Shown piece by piece: positions 5,711 to 14,239 of a stretch of 14,465 nt of DNA. A model generated the notes under the pieces. That model saw only the letters and a program-made list of their open reading frames with translations, made no database searches and had not been told where the DNA came from. The stretch is from Lachnospiraceae bacterium (GTDB lineage: Bacteria > Bacillota > Clostridia > Lachnospirales > Lachnospiraceae): contig JAAUZS010000137.1 in NCBI GenBank assembly GCA_014804495.1, positions 7,672-22,136 of the forward strand. Direction: 5' to 3'. Positions within the stretch are counted from its first letter, which is position 1; every line of letters begins with the position of its first letter. The position numbers were made by a program, and so were the translations under genes.

Positions 5711-7416
5711 TCTTAAAATATGTCGGTAAACACATAAAATTAATACTTCTTGCCCTGTTAGCGGCAGCGTTATGCGCCGGCTGCGGTGTTGCCGGTTCCG
5801 AGCTTTTAAAGTATGTGATTGACGGATTGGAGGCAGGAACATTAACAAACATAGGTCATATTACTTTTATGTGTATCTGTATACTGATAGCCGGAGCCGG
5901 TTCGGCTTGGATTACAAGGTATGCATCCGGAGGTATGGCAACTAAGATACTTAGGCAGATCAAAAATGATGCGGTAACTCATATCACCGGAGTGACAGCA
6001 GAATTTATGGCGAAAAACCGCTCAGGTGATATTCTGTCCAGACTGACAGATGATGTGAACCGGATAAGTGGTTTTGTACAGGATGATTTGATTCTTGTTA
6101 TTATGAATCCTTTTTTAATTGTTTTTTATTTTATATATCTGCTGCATCTGAATTTGCCGCTGTTTCTGCTTTCCATAGTGCCTACAATAATATGTCTGCC
6201 ATTTGGCGCCTCACTGACTACAAAGTTCAAGTCCGGCTCAAAGGCATATATGCAGTATTCAGCTGATGTTATCAGTACGTCAGCAGACATAATAGGAGGC
6301 ATGGAGGTAGTTAAAAGCTATTCTCTTCAGGATACTCTTTTAGAGGATTATCGTAAAAACGTACAAAAAATGACAGACATGGCAATCTCTAATGATAAGA
6401 ATCAGTATAAGGGACGTGCGTTTTGGATTCTTTCCGGTACGTTTTCTTCCATACTCTGCCTTGTAGCGGGAGGGTGGTTTTGTATACAGGAAAGACTGAC
6501 AATAGGCGGTCTGGTGGCATTTTTTGCTCTTTTGCCAAAGATGGTGGAAATCATTAATGACATGGCGTATAGGGCTTTTAACAGTAAGGTGGCATTGGCG
6601 GCGATAGAAAGGGTGTTTGAAATATTGAATACGCCGGTTGAACCGACGGGGAGCGAGGTATCCGGAATAGAGGATGCTCCTGCAATAGAATTTAGGGAGG
6701 TGTCGTTTTCTTATGAGGAAGGGGTTCCGGTGCTGAATGGTATCAGCTTTAAAGTTCCCAGAGGTAAGACAGTAGCAGTGGTGGGGGCAAGCGGAGGCGG
6801 AAAAAGCACATTGCTTCGTCTTTTATGTGGATTTTACAGGCCGCAGCAGGGAAGTATTCTGATTGAAGGGGTCAAACTTGAGGATTGGAATCTGGAAGCT
6901 CTGCGCTCACGTCTTTCCTATGTATCGCAGCATAGCTATTTGTTTCCGGTTTCTGTGGGAGAAAATATTGCCATGGGTAAGACGGAGGCGTGTGAAGATG
7001 AGATTCGCATGGCTGCCGAGGCAGCGTATGCCTCCGGTTTTATAAGCGAACTTCCGGAAAAGTACGATACTTTGGCGGGTGAACGGGGCTCGCGCCTTTC
7101 AGGAGGGCAGGTACAGCGTATTTCCATAGCGCGGGCAATTTTAAAAGATGCTCCTATGCTGCTTTTAGACGAGGCAACATCAGCGCTTGACATACAGTCG
7201 GAGGCAGCTGTGCAAAAAGCGCTCGACAGGCTGGCAGAAGGACGTACAACGCTCGTGGTTGCACACCGGTTGTCTACCATAAAAAATGCAGACCATATTG
7301 TGGTTATAGAGCATGGGGTTGTGGCTGAGAGTGGGACACATGAAGAATTGATGGAACGAGGCAGGGTTTATCCAAAGCTTTATTCTATGTATGCTGCAGA
7401 GGGTGAGATAGTGTGA
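5701..7416 (+). CDS. ABC exporter half-transporter, first subunit
   Basis: A 571-residue fused membrane and ATPase subunit of a type I (MsbA/LmrA-like) ABC exporter. Residues about 10-310 carry the six-helix domain; the N-terminal segment LILLALLAAALCAGC is helix 1, not a lipoprotein signal. The ATPase domain follows, with Walker A G362-T370 (GASGGGKST), Q-loop in YVSQHSYLF, signature LSGGQ 466-470, Walker B LLLDE with D490 and catalytic E491, and switch H522. All motifs are canonical. GGAGG at 5691-5695 sits 5 nt before ATG 5701, inside the end of the HTH-PurM gene, and the stop overlaps the next subunit's GTG by 4 bp, so translation is coupled both ways. It presumably pairs with the next gene as a heterodimer in the cytoplasmic membrane. 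The substrate is unknown; a drug, peptide or nucleotide-like compound is possible. Confidence 0.93.
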   Translation: MAVILKYVGKHIKLILLALLAAALCAGCGVAGSELLKYVIDGLEAGTLTNIGHITFMCICILIAGAGSAWITRYASGGMATKILRQIKNDAVTHITGVTAEFMAKNRSGDILSRLTDDVNRISGFVQDDLILVIMNPFLIVFYFIYLLHLNLPLFLLSIVPTIICLPFGASLTTKFKSGSKAYMQYSADVISTSADIIGGMEVVKSYSLQDTLLEDYRKNVQKMTDMAISNDKNQYKGRAFWILSGTFSSILCLVAGGWFCIQERLTIGGLVAFFALLPKMVEIINDMAYRAFNSKVALAAIERVFEILNTPVEPTGSEVSGIEDAPAIEFREVSFSYEEGVPVLNGISFKVPRGKTVAVVGASGGGKSTLLRLLCGFYRPQQGSILIEGVKLEDWNLEALRSRLSYVSQHSYLFPVSVGENIAMGKTEACEDEIRMAAEAAYASGFISELPEKYDTLAGERGSRLSGGQVQRISIARAILKDAPMLLLDEATSALDIQSEAAVQKALDRLAEGRTTLVVAHRLSTIKNADHIVVIEHGVVAESGTHEELMERGRVYPKLYSMYAAEGEIV

Positions 7417-9116
7417 AAGGCATGGTTATTGATATGAATCAAGGTAAAATAACAGCTGCAGGGCTGAAAAAATATCTGTCATTATTTGAAAAATCCGGTG
7501 TATACTGGTTTTGCACGTTACTGATTCCCATTACCGAAGTATTTGTAAGCTCAACGAACGCATTGTTTTATCAAAAGATTATTAATGCGGTAATGGCTTC
7601 TGATATGGCTTTATTTAAAGCGGCTTTATGGCTGTCGGTAGTTGTGCTGGCAGCAGGTATGGCAAAATGTTTCATTACTTATACATATATGTATCACATC
7701 CGCCGGATTATGGCGAGGCTCCGTATGCGGGTCATGACACATCTTTTCCATCTTCCGATGTCATATTTTGAGGGGCATCATACGGCGGATTCCATACAAA
7801 AACTCTGTTTCAACGTAGAGGATATAAAAACTTCCCTTGCGAACAGGCATTCGCAATTTATAAGACCTATAATAGTGGGTGTATCAGCAATCGTAATTAT
7901 ATTGCTGTTAGACCCGGTGATAGGGTTTATGGTACTTGCATTAAGCATAATATCGGTGAGAATCAATATGGTTCTTTCCAAACCGCTTCGCAGCATGGCG
8001 GTCAGGATACAGAAAGTTCTTGCAGCATGTACGGAAAGCCTGACAGATATATTGGCAGGGATTGACATCATTAAGATGTTTCCGGGAGCGGAGGTTATGG
8101 TAACAAGGTATTCTGATGCCAATGCAGATGTGGAAACTCAGACAATGAAGCGGTTTCGCAGGATGTCCGATGTACAGGCGGTAGAATGGGTGTTTGGATT
8201 CTTGAGCAATATTGTTATTTTGCTTATTGGCGTATTTATGTCCTTTGCCGGTTTGGTGGATTTCGGTACGGTGGTAGCAATTCTCAGTTTACAGGATATG
8301 GTATCGTTCTTCCTCAGAAACATCGGCAGCGCATGGGGAAGCCTGATAGATTCCTTTGTTCTTGCAGACAGGGTGTTTGAGATTTTGGACCAGCCTGTTG
8401 TGCCTGAACGATATCGTAAGGACGATATAGAGATGAATATTTCTTCATTAAAGGAAGATTACGGTATCGTAATGAATAATGTTGTATTTTCCTATAATGA
8501 GTCAGAAAAAGTGCTAAACGGTGTGAATATTACGGTTGATAGAGGAAAAACTGCTGCGCTTGTAGGAGAGAGCGGCGCCGGTAAGAGTACGATAGTTAAA
8601 CTTCTGTTAGGTTTTTATCCGGCGGACGGAGGCACTATCAGTATACTTGGTAAACAGCTGTCCGATTATACGTTGGATGAACTGCGAAAAAATATAGCTT
8701 ATGTTCCGCAAGATGCTTATCTCTTTACAACAAGTATAAAAGAAAATATACGATATGGCAGACTGGATGCGAGTGATGATGAAATTATTGAGGCTGCCAA
8801 GAATGCCTATGCTCACGAATTCATTATGGCATTTCCCAATGGATATGAAACGATGGTTGGAGAGCGCGGCGAAAGCCTTTCAGGCGGCCAGCGTCAGCGA
8901 ATTGCAATAGCCCGTGCATTTATCAGGAATGCGCCGATATTTCTTCTGGATGAAGCGACTTCTGCTTTGGATTCGGAGAGCGAGCAGCTTGTTCAAAAAG
9001 GAATTGAAACGCTCATGGGAGAACGTACAACGCTTGTAGTGGCTCATAGACCTTCGACTATTGAAAAGGCGGATATGATATATGTTGTAGGAAGTGGAAA
9101 AGCGCATCAGTCATAA
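7413..9116 (+). CDS. ABC exporter half-transporter, second subunit (short C-terminus)
   Basis: A 567-residue partner of the preceding subunit. The membrane domain occupies about 20-330 and the ATPase domain about 350-567: Walker A G385-T393 (GESGAGKST), Q-loop in YVPQDAYLF, signature LSGGQ 489-493, Walker B FLLDE with D513 and E514, and switch H545 (AHRPSTI, with P where L is usual). Unlike many Firmicutes heterodimeric exporters, neither subunit shows an obviously degenerate ATP site. The protein stops 22 residues after the switch histidine, whereas the first subunit has about 49, so the usual G-x-H-x-E-L tail is missing. GTG 7413 overlaps the upstream stop by 4 bp and has GGGTGA at 7401-7406; ATG 7422 or 7434 are possible alternatives. 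No terminator is evident downstream. Confidence 0.92.
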   Translation: MKGMVIDMNQGKITAAGLKKYLSLFEKSGVYWFCTLLIPITEVFVSSTNALFYQKIINAVMASDMALFKAALWLSVVVLAAGMAKCFITYTYMYHIRRIMARLRMRVMTHLFHLPMSYFEGHHTADSIQKLCFNVEDIKTSLANRHSQFIRPIIVGVSAIVIILLLDPVIGFMVLALSIISVRINMVLSKPLRSMAVRIQKVLAACTESLTDILAGIDIIKMFPGAEVMVTRYSDANADVETQTMKRFRRMSDVQAVEWVFGFLSNIVILLIGVFMSFAGLVDFGTVVAILSLQDMVSFFLRNIGSAWGSLIDSFVLADRVFEILDQPVVPERYRKDDIEMNISSLKEDYGIVMNNVVFSYNESEKVLNGVNITVDRGKTAALVGESGAGKSTIVKLLLGFYPADGGTISILGKQLSDYTLDELRKNIAYVPQDAYLFTTSIKENIRYGRLDASDDEIIEAAKNAYAHEFIMAFPNGYETMVGERGESLSGGQRQRIAIARAFIRNAPIFLLDEATSALDSESEQLVQKGIETLMGERTTLVVAHRPSTIEKADMIYVVGSGKAHQS

Positions 9117-9133
9117 ACTAAAACCACAATTTC

Positions 9134-9143
9134 CTGTTATAAC
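9134..9143. promoter_or_regulatory. Short palindrome upstream of the GH13 promoter
   Basis: TGTTATAACA is a perfect 10-bp palindrome ending 7 bp before the -35 box. It could be an operator half of a regulator site, but palindromes this short also occur by chance. Confidence 0.25.
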
Positions 9144-9150
9144 AATCACC

Positions 9151-9179
9151 TTGAGATTGGCTGCTGATAAGAGTACAAT
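9151..9179 (+). promoter_or_regulatory. Promoter of the GH13 gene
   Basis: TTGAGA (9151-9156) and TACAAT (9174-9179) are separated by 17 bp; each box differs from consensus at one position. Transcription would start near 9186, about 38 nt before ATG 9224. This suggests the glycosidase genes are expressed separately from the ABC operon. Confidence 0.65.
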
Positions 9180-9223
9180 GTAAGTATGATAAGATTTTTT
9201 CATGTGTTAAAAGGAGAGTAAAC

Positions 9224-10939
9224 ATGGAATATGCGGCAATCAGACATTTTGCAGATAAAAAGTATTGTTATGCAGTGGAGAAGGGATGTTTTTTGTTCCG
9301 GCTTGAGACCAAAAAAGGGGATGTGGTAAAAGTCATCCTTCATGGTCAGGAAAAGTATCTGCCGATTAAATTTTTGGACACCAGGCAGGAGCGGCAGATG
9401 GAGATTGCGTATTCTGATAATCATATTGATTACTATGAGGTAATCATGGACATTGATGCGGTATGTTTCAGATATTTTTTTGAGATAGAAGATGCATCGG
9501 GAAAAGTGACTTATTACGGAAATCACAATTTTTATAATGATATTATCACGGATATTGACAAGATGTTTGACTGCCCGCAGAATCTCAGGGAGGAGGAAAT
9601 CTTTGAGCTGCCCGATTGGGCGAAAAATAAGGTGGTATATCAGATTTTTCCGTCCCGTTTTGCCACAGATAAAGATATCCCGGAAGAAATCTGGTATCAG
9701 GCTCCGATTGACCATAAAGCTGATTTAAAGGGCTCTCTTAAGGGGATAATTGACCATTTGCATTACATAAAGGAGTTAGGTGCGGATATTCTCTATATGA
9801 CGCCGATTTTCAGTTCCAATTCCAGTCACAAATATAATATAGATGATTATTACAGCATTGATCCGTCTTTTGGAACCAAAGAAGATTTAAAGGAACTGGT
9901 CAGCAAGGCGCATGAATTGGGGATGTATGTTATTCTGGACGGCGTGTTTAACCACACTGCAGTGGACTTCTTTGCTTTTAAAGATATCAGAGAAAAGGAA
10001 GAAAAATCCAAATATCTGAACTGGTATTATATTGAGGATTTTCCGCTCGTGATGGAATGGGGAAAAAAGCCTAATTATAAGACATTCAGTTATGCAGCGT
10101 TTATGCCGAAGCTGAATTTGCAGAATAAAGAGACCGCAGATTATGTCATTGATGTAGCTAAATATTGGATAAAGGAATGTGATATTGACGGCTGGCGTTT
10201 AGATGTGGCGGACGAGATACATCACGCTTTCTGGAAGAGATTCAGAAGAGAGATAAAGTCGGTAAAGATAGATGCTTTGATCGTTGGCGAAATCTGGCAT
10301 TTTGCCGGTGACTTTTTGGAAGGCGACGAGTGGGACAGCATTATGAATTACCAGTTTTATCATGCAGTGCAGGATTTCATTGTTGCTGGAAATTTAAGTG
10401 TGAGTTCATTTGTGGGACGGCTCAATTTTATGAAGGGAAATCTGAATAAGGCTTTGGAGGGATACCTATGGAATTTTATAGACAGCCATGATACGGCGAG
10501 GTTTTCACATAGTGTCGGTAATAATATAGAAAAGCAGAAACTGGCAGCGGCGCTGCAGATCCTGCTTCCCGGTATGCCGATGATTTATTACGGTGATGAG
10601 GTAGCATTGGACGGAGGTCCTGACCCTGATTGCAGACGGGGGATGCTGTGGGAGGAAGAAAGGCAGAATAAGGAGATTTTTCGCTACTATCAGACGCTTA
10701 TCCGAATCAGGCATGAGTATGCGGTATTGACATCAGGCGATATTGTAAAACAATACGAAGATGATACGGAAGGACTTATTTATATGGAAAGGCATTTGGG
10801 GAACCAGCACATAGCAGTAATTTTTCATATGCAGCAGGGGAAGGTTGAACTGCCGGATTTGGAAGGCAGAAGAAATCTTGTGAGCGGTCAAAGTTTTTCA
10901 GGCTGCTTAGGTGACTATGAGGTGGCAGTGCTTATATGA
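9224..10939 (+). CDS. GH13 alpha-amylase family enzyme, neopullulanase/maltogenic amylase type
   Basis: A 571-residue cytoplasmic enzyme predicted to hydrolyse alpha-glucosidic bonds in cyclodextrins or maltodextrins/pullulan fragments. It has no signal peptide. An N-terminal domain of about 110 residues fits a CBM34-like module. The GH13 barrel follows (about 137-490), with region I DGVFNH (D239-H244), nucleophile D327 (GWRLDVADE), acid/base E356 (VGEIWH) and transition-state stabiliser D423 (FIDSHDT). MPKLN at 294-298 is the region V signature of the neopullulanase subfamily (GH13_20), which sets it apart from alpha-amylases and oligo-1,6-glucosidases. A short beta domain ends the protein. 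ATG 9224 has AAGGAG at 9211-9216 with a 7-nt gap. It has its own promoter and is followed 86 bp later by a GH35 gene on the same strand, so the two may be co-transcribed. Confidence 0.93.
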   Translation: MEYAAIRHFADKKYCYAVEKGCFLFRLETKKGDVVKVILHGQEKYLPIKFLDTRQERQMEIAYSDNHIDYYEVIMDIDAVCFRYFFEIEDASGKVTYYGNHNFYNDIITDIDKMFDCPQNLREEEIFELPDWAKNKVVYQIFPSRFATDKDIPEEIWYQAPIDHKADLKGSLKGIIDHLHYIKELGADILYMTPIFSSNSSHKYNIDDYYSIDPSFGTKEDLKELVSKAHELGMYVILDGVFNHTAVDFFAFKDIREKEEKSKYLNWYYIEDFPLVMEWGKKPNYKTFSYAAFMPKLNLQNKETADYVIDVAKYWIKECDIDGWRLDVADEIHHAFWKRFRREIKSVKIDALIVGEIWHFAGDFLEGDEWDSIMNYQFYHAVQDFIVAGNLSVSSFVGRLNFMKGNLNKALEGYLWNFIDSHDTARFSHSVGNNIEKQKLAAALQILLPGMPMIYYGDEVALDGGPDPDCRRGMLWEEERQNKEIFRYYQTLIRIRHEYAVLTSGDIVKQYEDDTEGLIYMERHLGNQHIAVIFHMQQGKVELPDLEGRRNLVSGQSFSGCLGDYEVAVLI

Positions 10940-11025
10940 TGAAATATTTTCTCTGTTTTTCCAAATCCATTCTCTTTTGGCGGAGTATACAATAATCAAA
11001 CCCCAATAATCAAGGAGTATAGGAT

Positions 11026-13077
11026 ATGCAGTATAAATTCAAAGATTATCAGAAATCAGAGATACTAACCAATCATCTCAATATGGGTGGTGAAAATCCA
11101 AATGGGGAAAAAATTGATGTTACAAGCCTGTATTTTATGCGCAATGAAAAACCGTGGATTGGCGTAATGGGTGAATATCATTTTGTTCGTGACAGCCGGG
11201 ATAATTGGTATCGTGAACTTTGCAAAATGAAAGCGGGAGGTATTACTGTAGTCGCAACCTATCTGTTTTGGATATATCATGAGGAAACGGAGGGTGAGTT
11301 TGATTTTACGGGCGACAGGGATGTGCACCAATTCGCTTTAGATGCACAGCGGGCGGGGCTTGATGTTGTAATCCGTATCGGACCCTGGGCGCATGGCGAG
11401 TGCCGAAACGGAGGACTTCCGGATTGGCTTATGCATAAGCCGTATAAGCTGCGCGATAACAACAGTGAATATATGGAAAAAGCGCATATATGGTACGAAA
11501 AAATTTATGAGCAGGTAAAAGATTTATTCTATAAGGATGGCGGAAATATTATAGGCATTCAGTTTGAAAATGAACTTGCGGATAATGCAGAGCATTTGCT
11601 GGCGTTAAAGAAACTTGCACTGAACATAGGCTTCCAAGCACCAATATATACAGTAACAGGTTGGAACAGTGCATATGGCGCAAAAATTCCTGTAGATGAT
11701 GTTGTTCCCGTGTTCGGAGCATATCCCGAAGCGCCATGGGCAGGAAGTACGGAGCAACTTCCCTTATCGATACATTATGTATTCAATAAAAGAAGAAATG
11801 ACACAGCAATCGGAGAAGACCTTATCGACAATGTCGATGAGGATGGCTGGCGGCTGCCCTATGAGAGATATCCATTCGCAACCTGTGAATTAGGCGGAGG
11901 CATACAGGTGACTCATCACAGGCGTCCGATTATAAGCGGTATGGATATTTACGCACTTTCGCTTGTTAAGCTTGGTTCAGGGAATAATTTTGTTGGATAT
12001 TATATGTATAAGGGCGGCACAAACAAAATTGGCAGGATGTCCACACTCAATGAGTCAAAGGCAACAGGCTATCCAAACGACTACCCCATACTATCTTATG
12101 ATTTTCAGGCTCCGATTTCAGAATATGGGGAAATACGGGAGCAATATAGATTAACAAATATGCTTCATATGTTTGTTAATGATTTTGGCGATATTCTTGC
12201 ACCGATGGAAGCAGTAGAACCAAAAACGAATATTGCTGCAAATGATTTATCATCACTAAGATACTGCATGCGTACGGATGGAAACAGCGGATTTGTATTC
12301 GTAAACAATTATCAACGGTTAGCGAAAAAGGAAGACATACATAACGCACTGATTGACACGGGCAGCGTGCAGTTTCCTCCTATAGATATTTGCGGTGATG
12401 TAAGCTTTATTCTGCCTTTTAATATGGATTTGTCAGGTAATCTGCTCGAATATGCGACGGCACAGCCATTATGTCGTATAGTCGATACATTTTTCTTTGC
12501 AGAGATCAAAGGAATAGACGCGGAATATAAGTTTGCTGACGGCGGTATCTTTCACCAGAAAGCTGACAGCGTACTTAAAATAAATGGAATACAAATTGTA
12601 ACGCTTTCATGGAACAGAGCGAAATATGCCCGTAAAATTTCCGATACGCTTTATATCGGCGATAATTGCGACATTTACAATTATGACGGTAACATATGCG
12701 CGGTGCAGGACGGTGATTTTGCATATGATGTGTGGAATGGTTCAGACTTTGAACATAATACGGTGCATCGGGAATTTGAACAGGCTGCTATATTATTTGA
12801 ATCTACGCATGAGCCATTTGTTCCCCCGTATGCTGATGAATTGAATCTCGGCGGTGAGAGAAAAAGGACATGGAAAAAAATTACCGTCTCCAATCATTCA
12901 GGATTTATTGAAATACAGGATAAATATGATGTGGCACAAATTTATGCTGACGGTGAAATTATTGCTGATAATTTTTATTATGGCAAGCCATGGCGTATTC
13001 CGGCAAAGCTGCTCTATGGCAAAATATGTTATTTGGTTATGTCAAAGATGAGGGACGATTTTTATAGAGAGTTTTAA
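11026..13077 (+). CDS. GH35 beta-galactosidase family protein
   Basis: A 683-residue predicted cytoplasmic glycosidase; there is no signal peptide. The N-terminal barrel shows GH35 landmarks: GEYHFVRDSRDNWYRELCKMK near residue 49, IRIGPWAHGECRNGGLPDWL, IIGIQFENELAD with acid/base E183, and GYYMYKGGTN followed by SYDFQAPISEYG. The nucleophile is probably E288 in ATCELGGGIQ; this assignment is inferred from order. The C-terminal third is beta-rich with no clear motif, as in other GH35 proteins with accessory sandwich domains. The likely reaction is release of terminal beta-galactosyl residues, but some GH35 proteins have other exo specificities. ATG 11026 has AAGGAG at 11012-11017 with an 8-nt gap. 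A TACAAT box (10988-10993) precedes it without a good -35. It converges with gpr, leaving 28 bp between stops and no clear terminator. Confidence 0.88.
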   Translation: MQYKFKDYQKSEILTNHLNMGGENPNGEKIDVTSLYFMRNEKPWIGVMGEYHFVRDSRDNWYRELCKMKAGGITVVATYLFWIYHEETEGEFDFTGDRDVHQFALDAQRAGLDVVIRIGPWAHGECRNGGLPDWLMHKPYKLRDNNSEYMEKAHIWYEKIYEQVKDLFYKDGGNIIGIQFENELADNAEHLLALKKLALNIGFQAPIYTVTGWNSAYGAKIPVDDVVPVFGAYPEAPWAGSTEQLPLSIHYVFNKRRNDTAIGEDLIDNVDEDGWRLPYERYPFATCELGGGIQVTHHRRPIISGMDIYALSLVKLGSGNNFVGYYMYKGGTNKIGRMSTLNESKATGYPNDYPILSYDFQAPISEYGEIREQYRLTNMLHMFVNDFGDILAPMEAVEPKTNIAANDLSSLRYCMRTDGNSGFVFVNNYQRLAKKEDIHNALIDTGSVQFPPIDICGDVSFILPFNMDLSGNLLEYATAQPLCRIVDTFFFAEIKGIDAEYKFADGGIFHQKADSVLKINGIQIVTLSWNRAKYARKISDTLYIGDNCDIYNYDGNICAVQDGDFAYDVWNGSDFEHNTVHREFEQAAILFESTHEPFVPPYADELNLGGERKRTWKKITVSNHSGFIEIQDKYDVAQIYADGEIIADNFYYGKPWRIPAKLLYGKICYLVMSKMRDDFYREF

Positions 13078-13105
13078 AGTTTATTAAATTCATAGTGGAA
13101 CGTGT

Positions 13106-14089
13106 TTAGGCTAGAATCCCTTCTATTCTATTCATTTCATCCTCTGTAAATTCAAGATTCTCCAAAGTTTTCACATTCTCTACGATCTGCCCGGCACGGC
13201 TTGCCCCGATGATCACGGATGTCAGTTTTCCTTTTTTCAATGCCCATGCAAGCGCCATCTGCGGCAATGCCTGTCCTCTTTTTTCTGCAAATTTGCCTAA
13301 CCGGACTAATTTTTCAATCACCTCGTCTGTGAGCGCTTTCTCATCTAAGAAAACACTCTTTCCTGCCATACGGGAATCTGCCGGTACTCCGGCATTATAT
13401 TTTCCTGTCAGAAGTCCCTGCGCCAACGGACAGAATGCGATAGCCCCCATATCGGCCTCTTCAATCACAGGTATTAATTTCTCATTATCTCTTTGCAGCA
13501 TGGAATAACGGTGCTGATGAATCAGGCACGGGACTCCCATTTCGCGCAGAATCTTAGACGCTTCCGCCAGCTTTTCCGGACTGTAGTTGGACAGTCCGAC
13601 ATAAAGCGCCTTACCGGAACGCACAATTCCTGCAAGGGCGTCCATGGTTTCCCAGAGCGGGGTTTCCGGATCCATTCTGTGATGATAGAAAATATCCACA
13701 TAGTCCACCCCTATGCGCTTTAAACTCTGGTCCAGAGACGCTACCAGATATTTTTTTGATCCCCAGTCACCGTAAGGACCCTCCCACATTTTGTATCCGG
13801 CTTTGGTGGAAATGATAAGCTCATCCCTGTATGCGTTAAGATCTGATTTCAGAATCTTTCCAAAGTTACTCTCCGCGCTTCCGGGCGCCGGTCCGTAATT
13901 ATTTGCCAAATCAAAATGGGTAATCCCCAGATCAAAACTGGTCAGAAGCATTTCCCGTATGTTTTCAGGATTGCTGCCATCCCCAAAATTATGCCACAGC
14001 CCTAGGGAAATAGCGGGTAATTTTAATCCTGTTTTCCCACATCTGTTGTAAACCATTTTCCCATATCTATTTTCGTCTGCCTGATACAT
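13106..14089 (-). CDS. gpr: L-glyceraldehyde-3-phosphate reductase (aldo/keto reductase, YghZ type)
   Basis: A 327-residue NADPH-dependent aldo/keto reductase that closely follows E. coli YghZ/Gpr throughout: RYGKMVYNRCGKTGLKLP at the start, then LSLGLWHNF-type, FDLGITHFDLANNYGPAPGS, ELIISTKAGYKMW and CPLAQGLLTGKYNAG segments. The catalytic tetrad is D60, Y65, K96 and H137. Gpr reduces L-glyceraldehyde 3-phosphate, a toxic side product of triose metabolism, and can act on methylglyoxal-like aldehydes; the role here is taken from the family. It is slightly shorter than YghZ at the C-terminus. The start has GAGG (14096-14099 on the complement) about 7 nt upstream. A 24-bp palindrome overlaps its promoter and a 14-codon leader frame overlaps its start. 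It is divergent from the last gene and convergent with the GH35 gene. Confidence 0.93.
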   Translation of the reverse strand: MYQADENRYGKMVYNRCGKTGLKLPAISLGLWHNFGDGSNPENIREMLLTSFDLGITHFDLANNYGPAPGSAESNFGKILKSDLNAYRDELIISTKAGYKMWEGPYGDWGSKKYLVASLDQSLKRIGVDYVDIFYHHRMDPETPLWETMDALAGIVRSGKALYVGLSNYSPEKLAEASKILREMGVPCLIHQHRYSMLQRDNEKLIPVIEEADMGAIAFCPLAQGLLTGKYNAGVPADSRMAGKSVFLDEKALTDEVIEKLVRLGKFAEKRGQALPQMALAWALKKGKLTSVIIGASRAGQIVENVKTLENLEFTEDEMNRIEGILA

Positions 14090-14111
14090 TTTTTTCCTCT
14101 TTTCTTTTCAT
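14067..14111 (-). CDS. Possible 14-codon leader peptide overlapping the gpr start
   Basis: On the minus strand an ATG at 14111 is preceded by AAAGGTGG with a 5-nt gap, the best ribosome binding site in this region. It opens a frame reading MKRKEEKNVSGRRK that ends with TAG at 14069-14067, 20 nt inside gpr and in another frame. Such a frame could couple or tune gpr translation. It may equally be chance in a purine-rich leader. Confidence 0.35.
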   Translation of the reverse strand: MKRKEEKNVSGRRK

Positions 14112-14128
14112 AACTTCCACCTTTGATA

Positions 14129-14152
14129 ATACTTCAAGTATACTTGAAGTAT
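14129..14152. promoter_or_regulatory. 24-bp perfect palindrome, operator candidate for gpr
   Basis: The half-site ATACTTCAAGTA (14129-14140) is followed directly by its exact complement (14141-14152). A third copy of TTGAAGT lies at 14155-14161, 11 bp after the copy at 14144-14150. The palindrome covers the -10 box and start region of the predicted gpr promoter, which fits repressor binding. CTTCAAG/CTTGAAG arms resemble sites of MerR-family regulators that sense aldehydes or redox stress; that family assignment is inferred, and no such regulator lies in the window. Confidence 0.7.
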
Positions 14153-14164
14153 ATTTGAAGTCAA
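14137..14164 (-). promoter_or_regulatory. Probable gpr promoter
   Basis: On the minus strand TTGACT (14164-14159) and TATACT (14142-14137) are separated by 16 bp. Each box differs from consensus at one position. The -10 box lies in the centre of the 24-bp palindrome. Transcription would start near 14130. Confidence 0.55.
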
Positions 14165-14239
14165 GTACTGATTTTACTTTTTTCATGCACAATTTATTCA
14201 GCGGGCGCTTGTTTGATTACGGTTAAAGTGGAATAAAGG

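Noticed and set aside
5746..5775. Lipoprotein-like LLAAALCAGC segment at the start of the first ABC subunit
   Set aside because: It resembles a lipobox, but it is the first transmembrane helix of an ABC exporter; the downstream six-helix and ATPase domains make a lipoprotein unlikely.
6936..7280. 114-residue minus-strand frame inside the first ABC gene
   Set aside because: It mirrors the ATPase domain coding sequence; the plus-strand motifs explain the open frame.
9100..9150. Possible frameshift at the end of the second ABC subunit
   Set aside because: I looked for a G-x-H-x-E-L tail in the other two frames after 9090 and found none, so a simple sequencing frameshift is not supported. The short tail is reported as such.
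9200..9715. 171-residue open frame on the minus strand
   Set aside because: It is antisense to the well-supported GH13 gene, overlaps its start, has no good ribosome binding site and resembles no family.
11696..12154. Short plus-strand frames inside the GH35 gene
   Set aside because: The GH35 frame is continuous with catalytic motifs on both sides; these are out-of-frame shadows.
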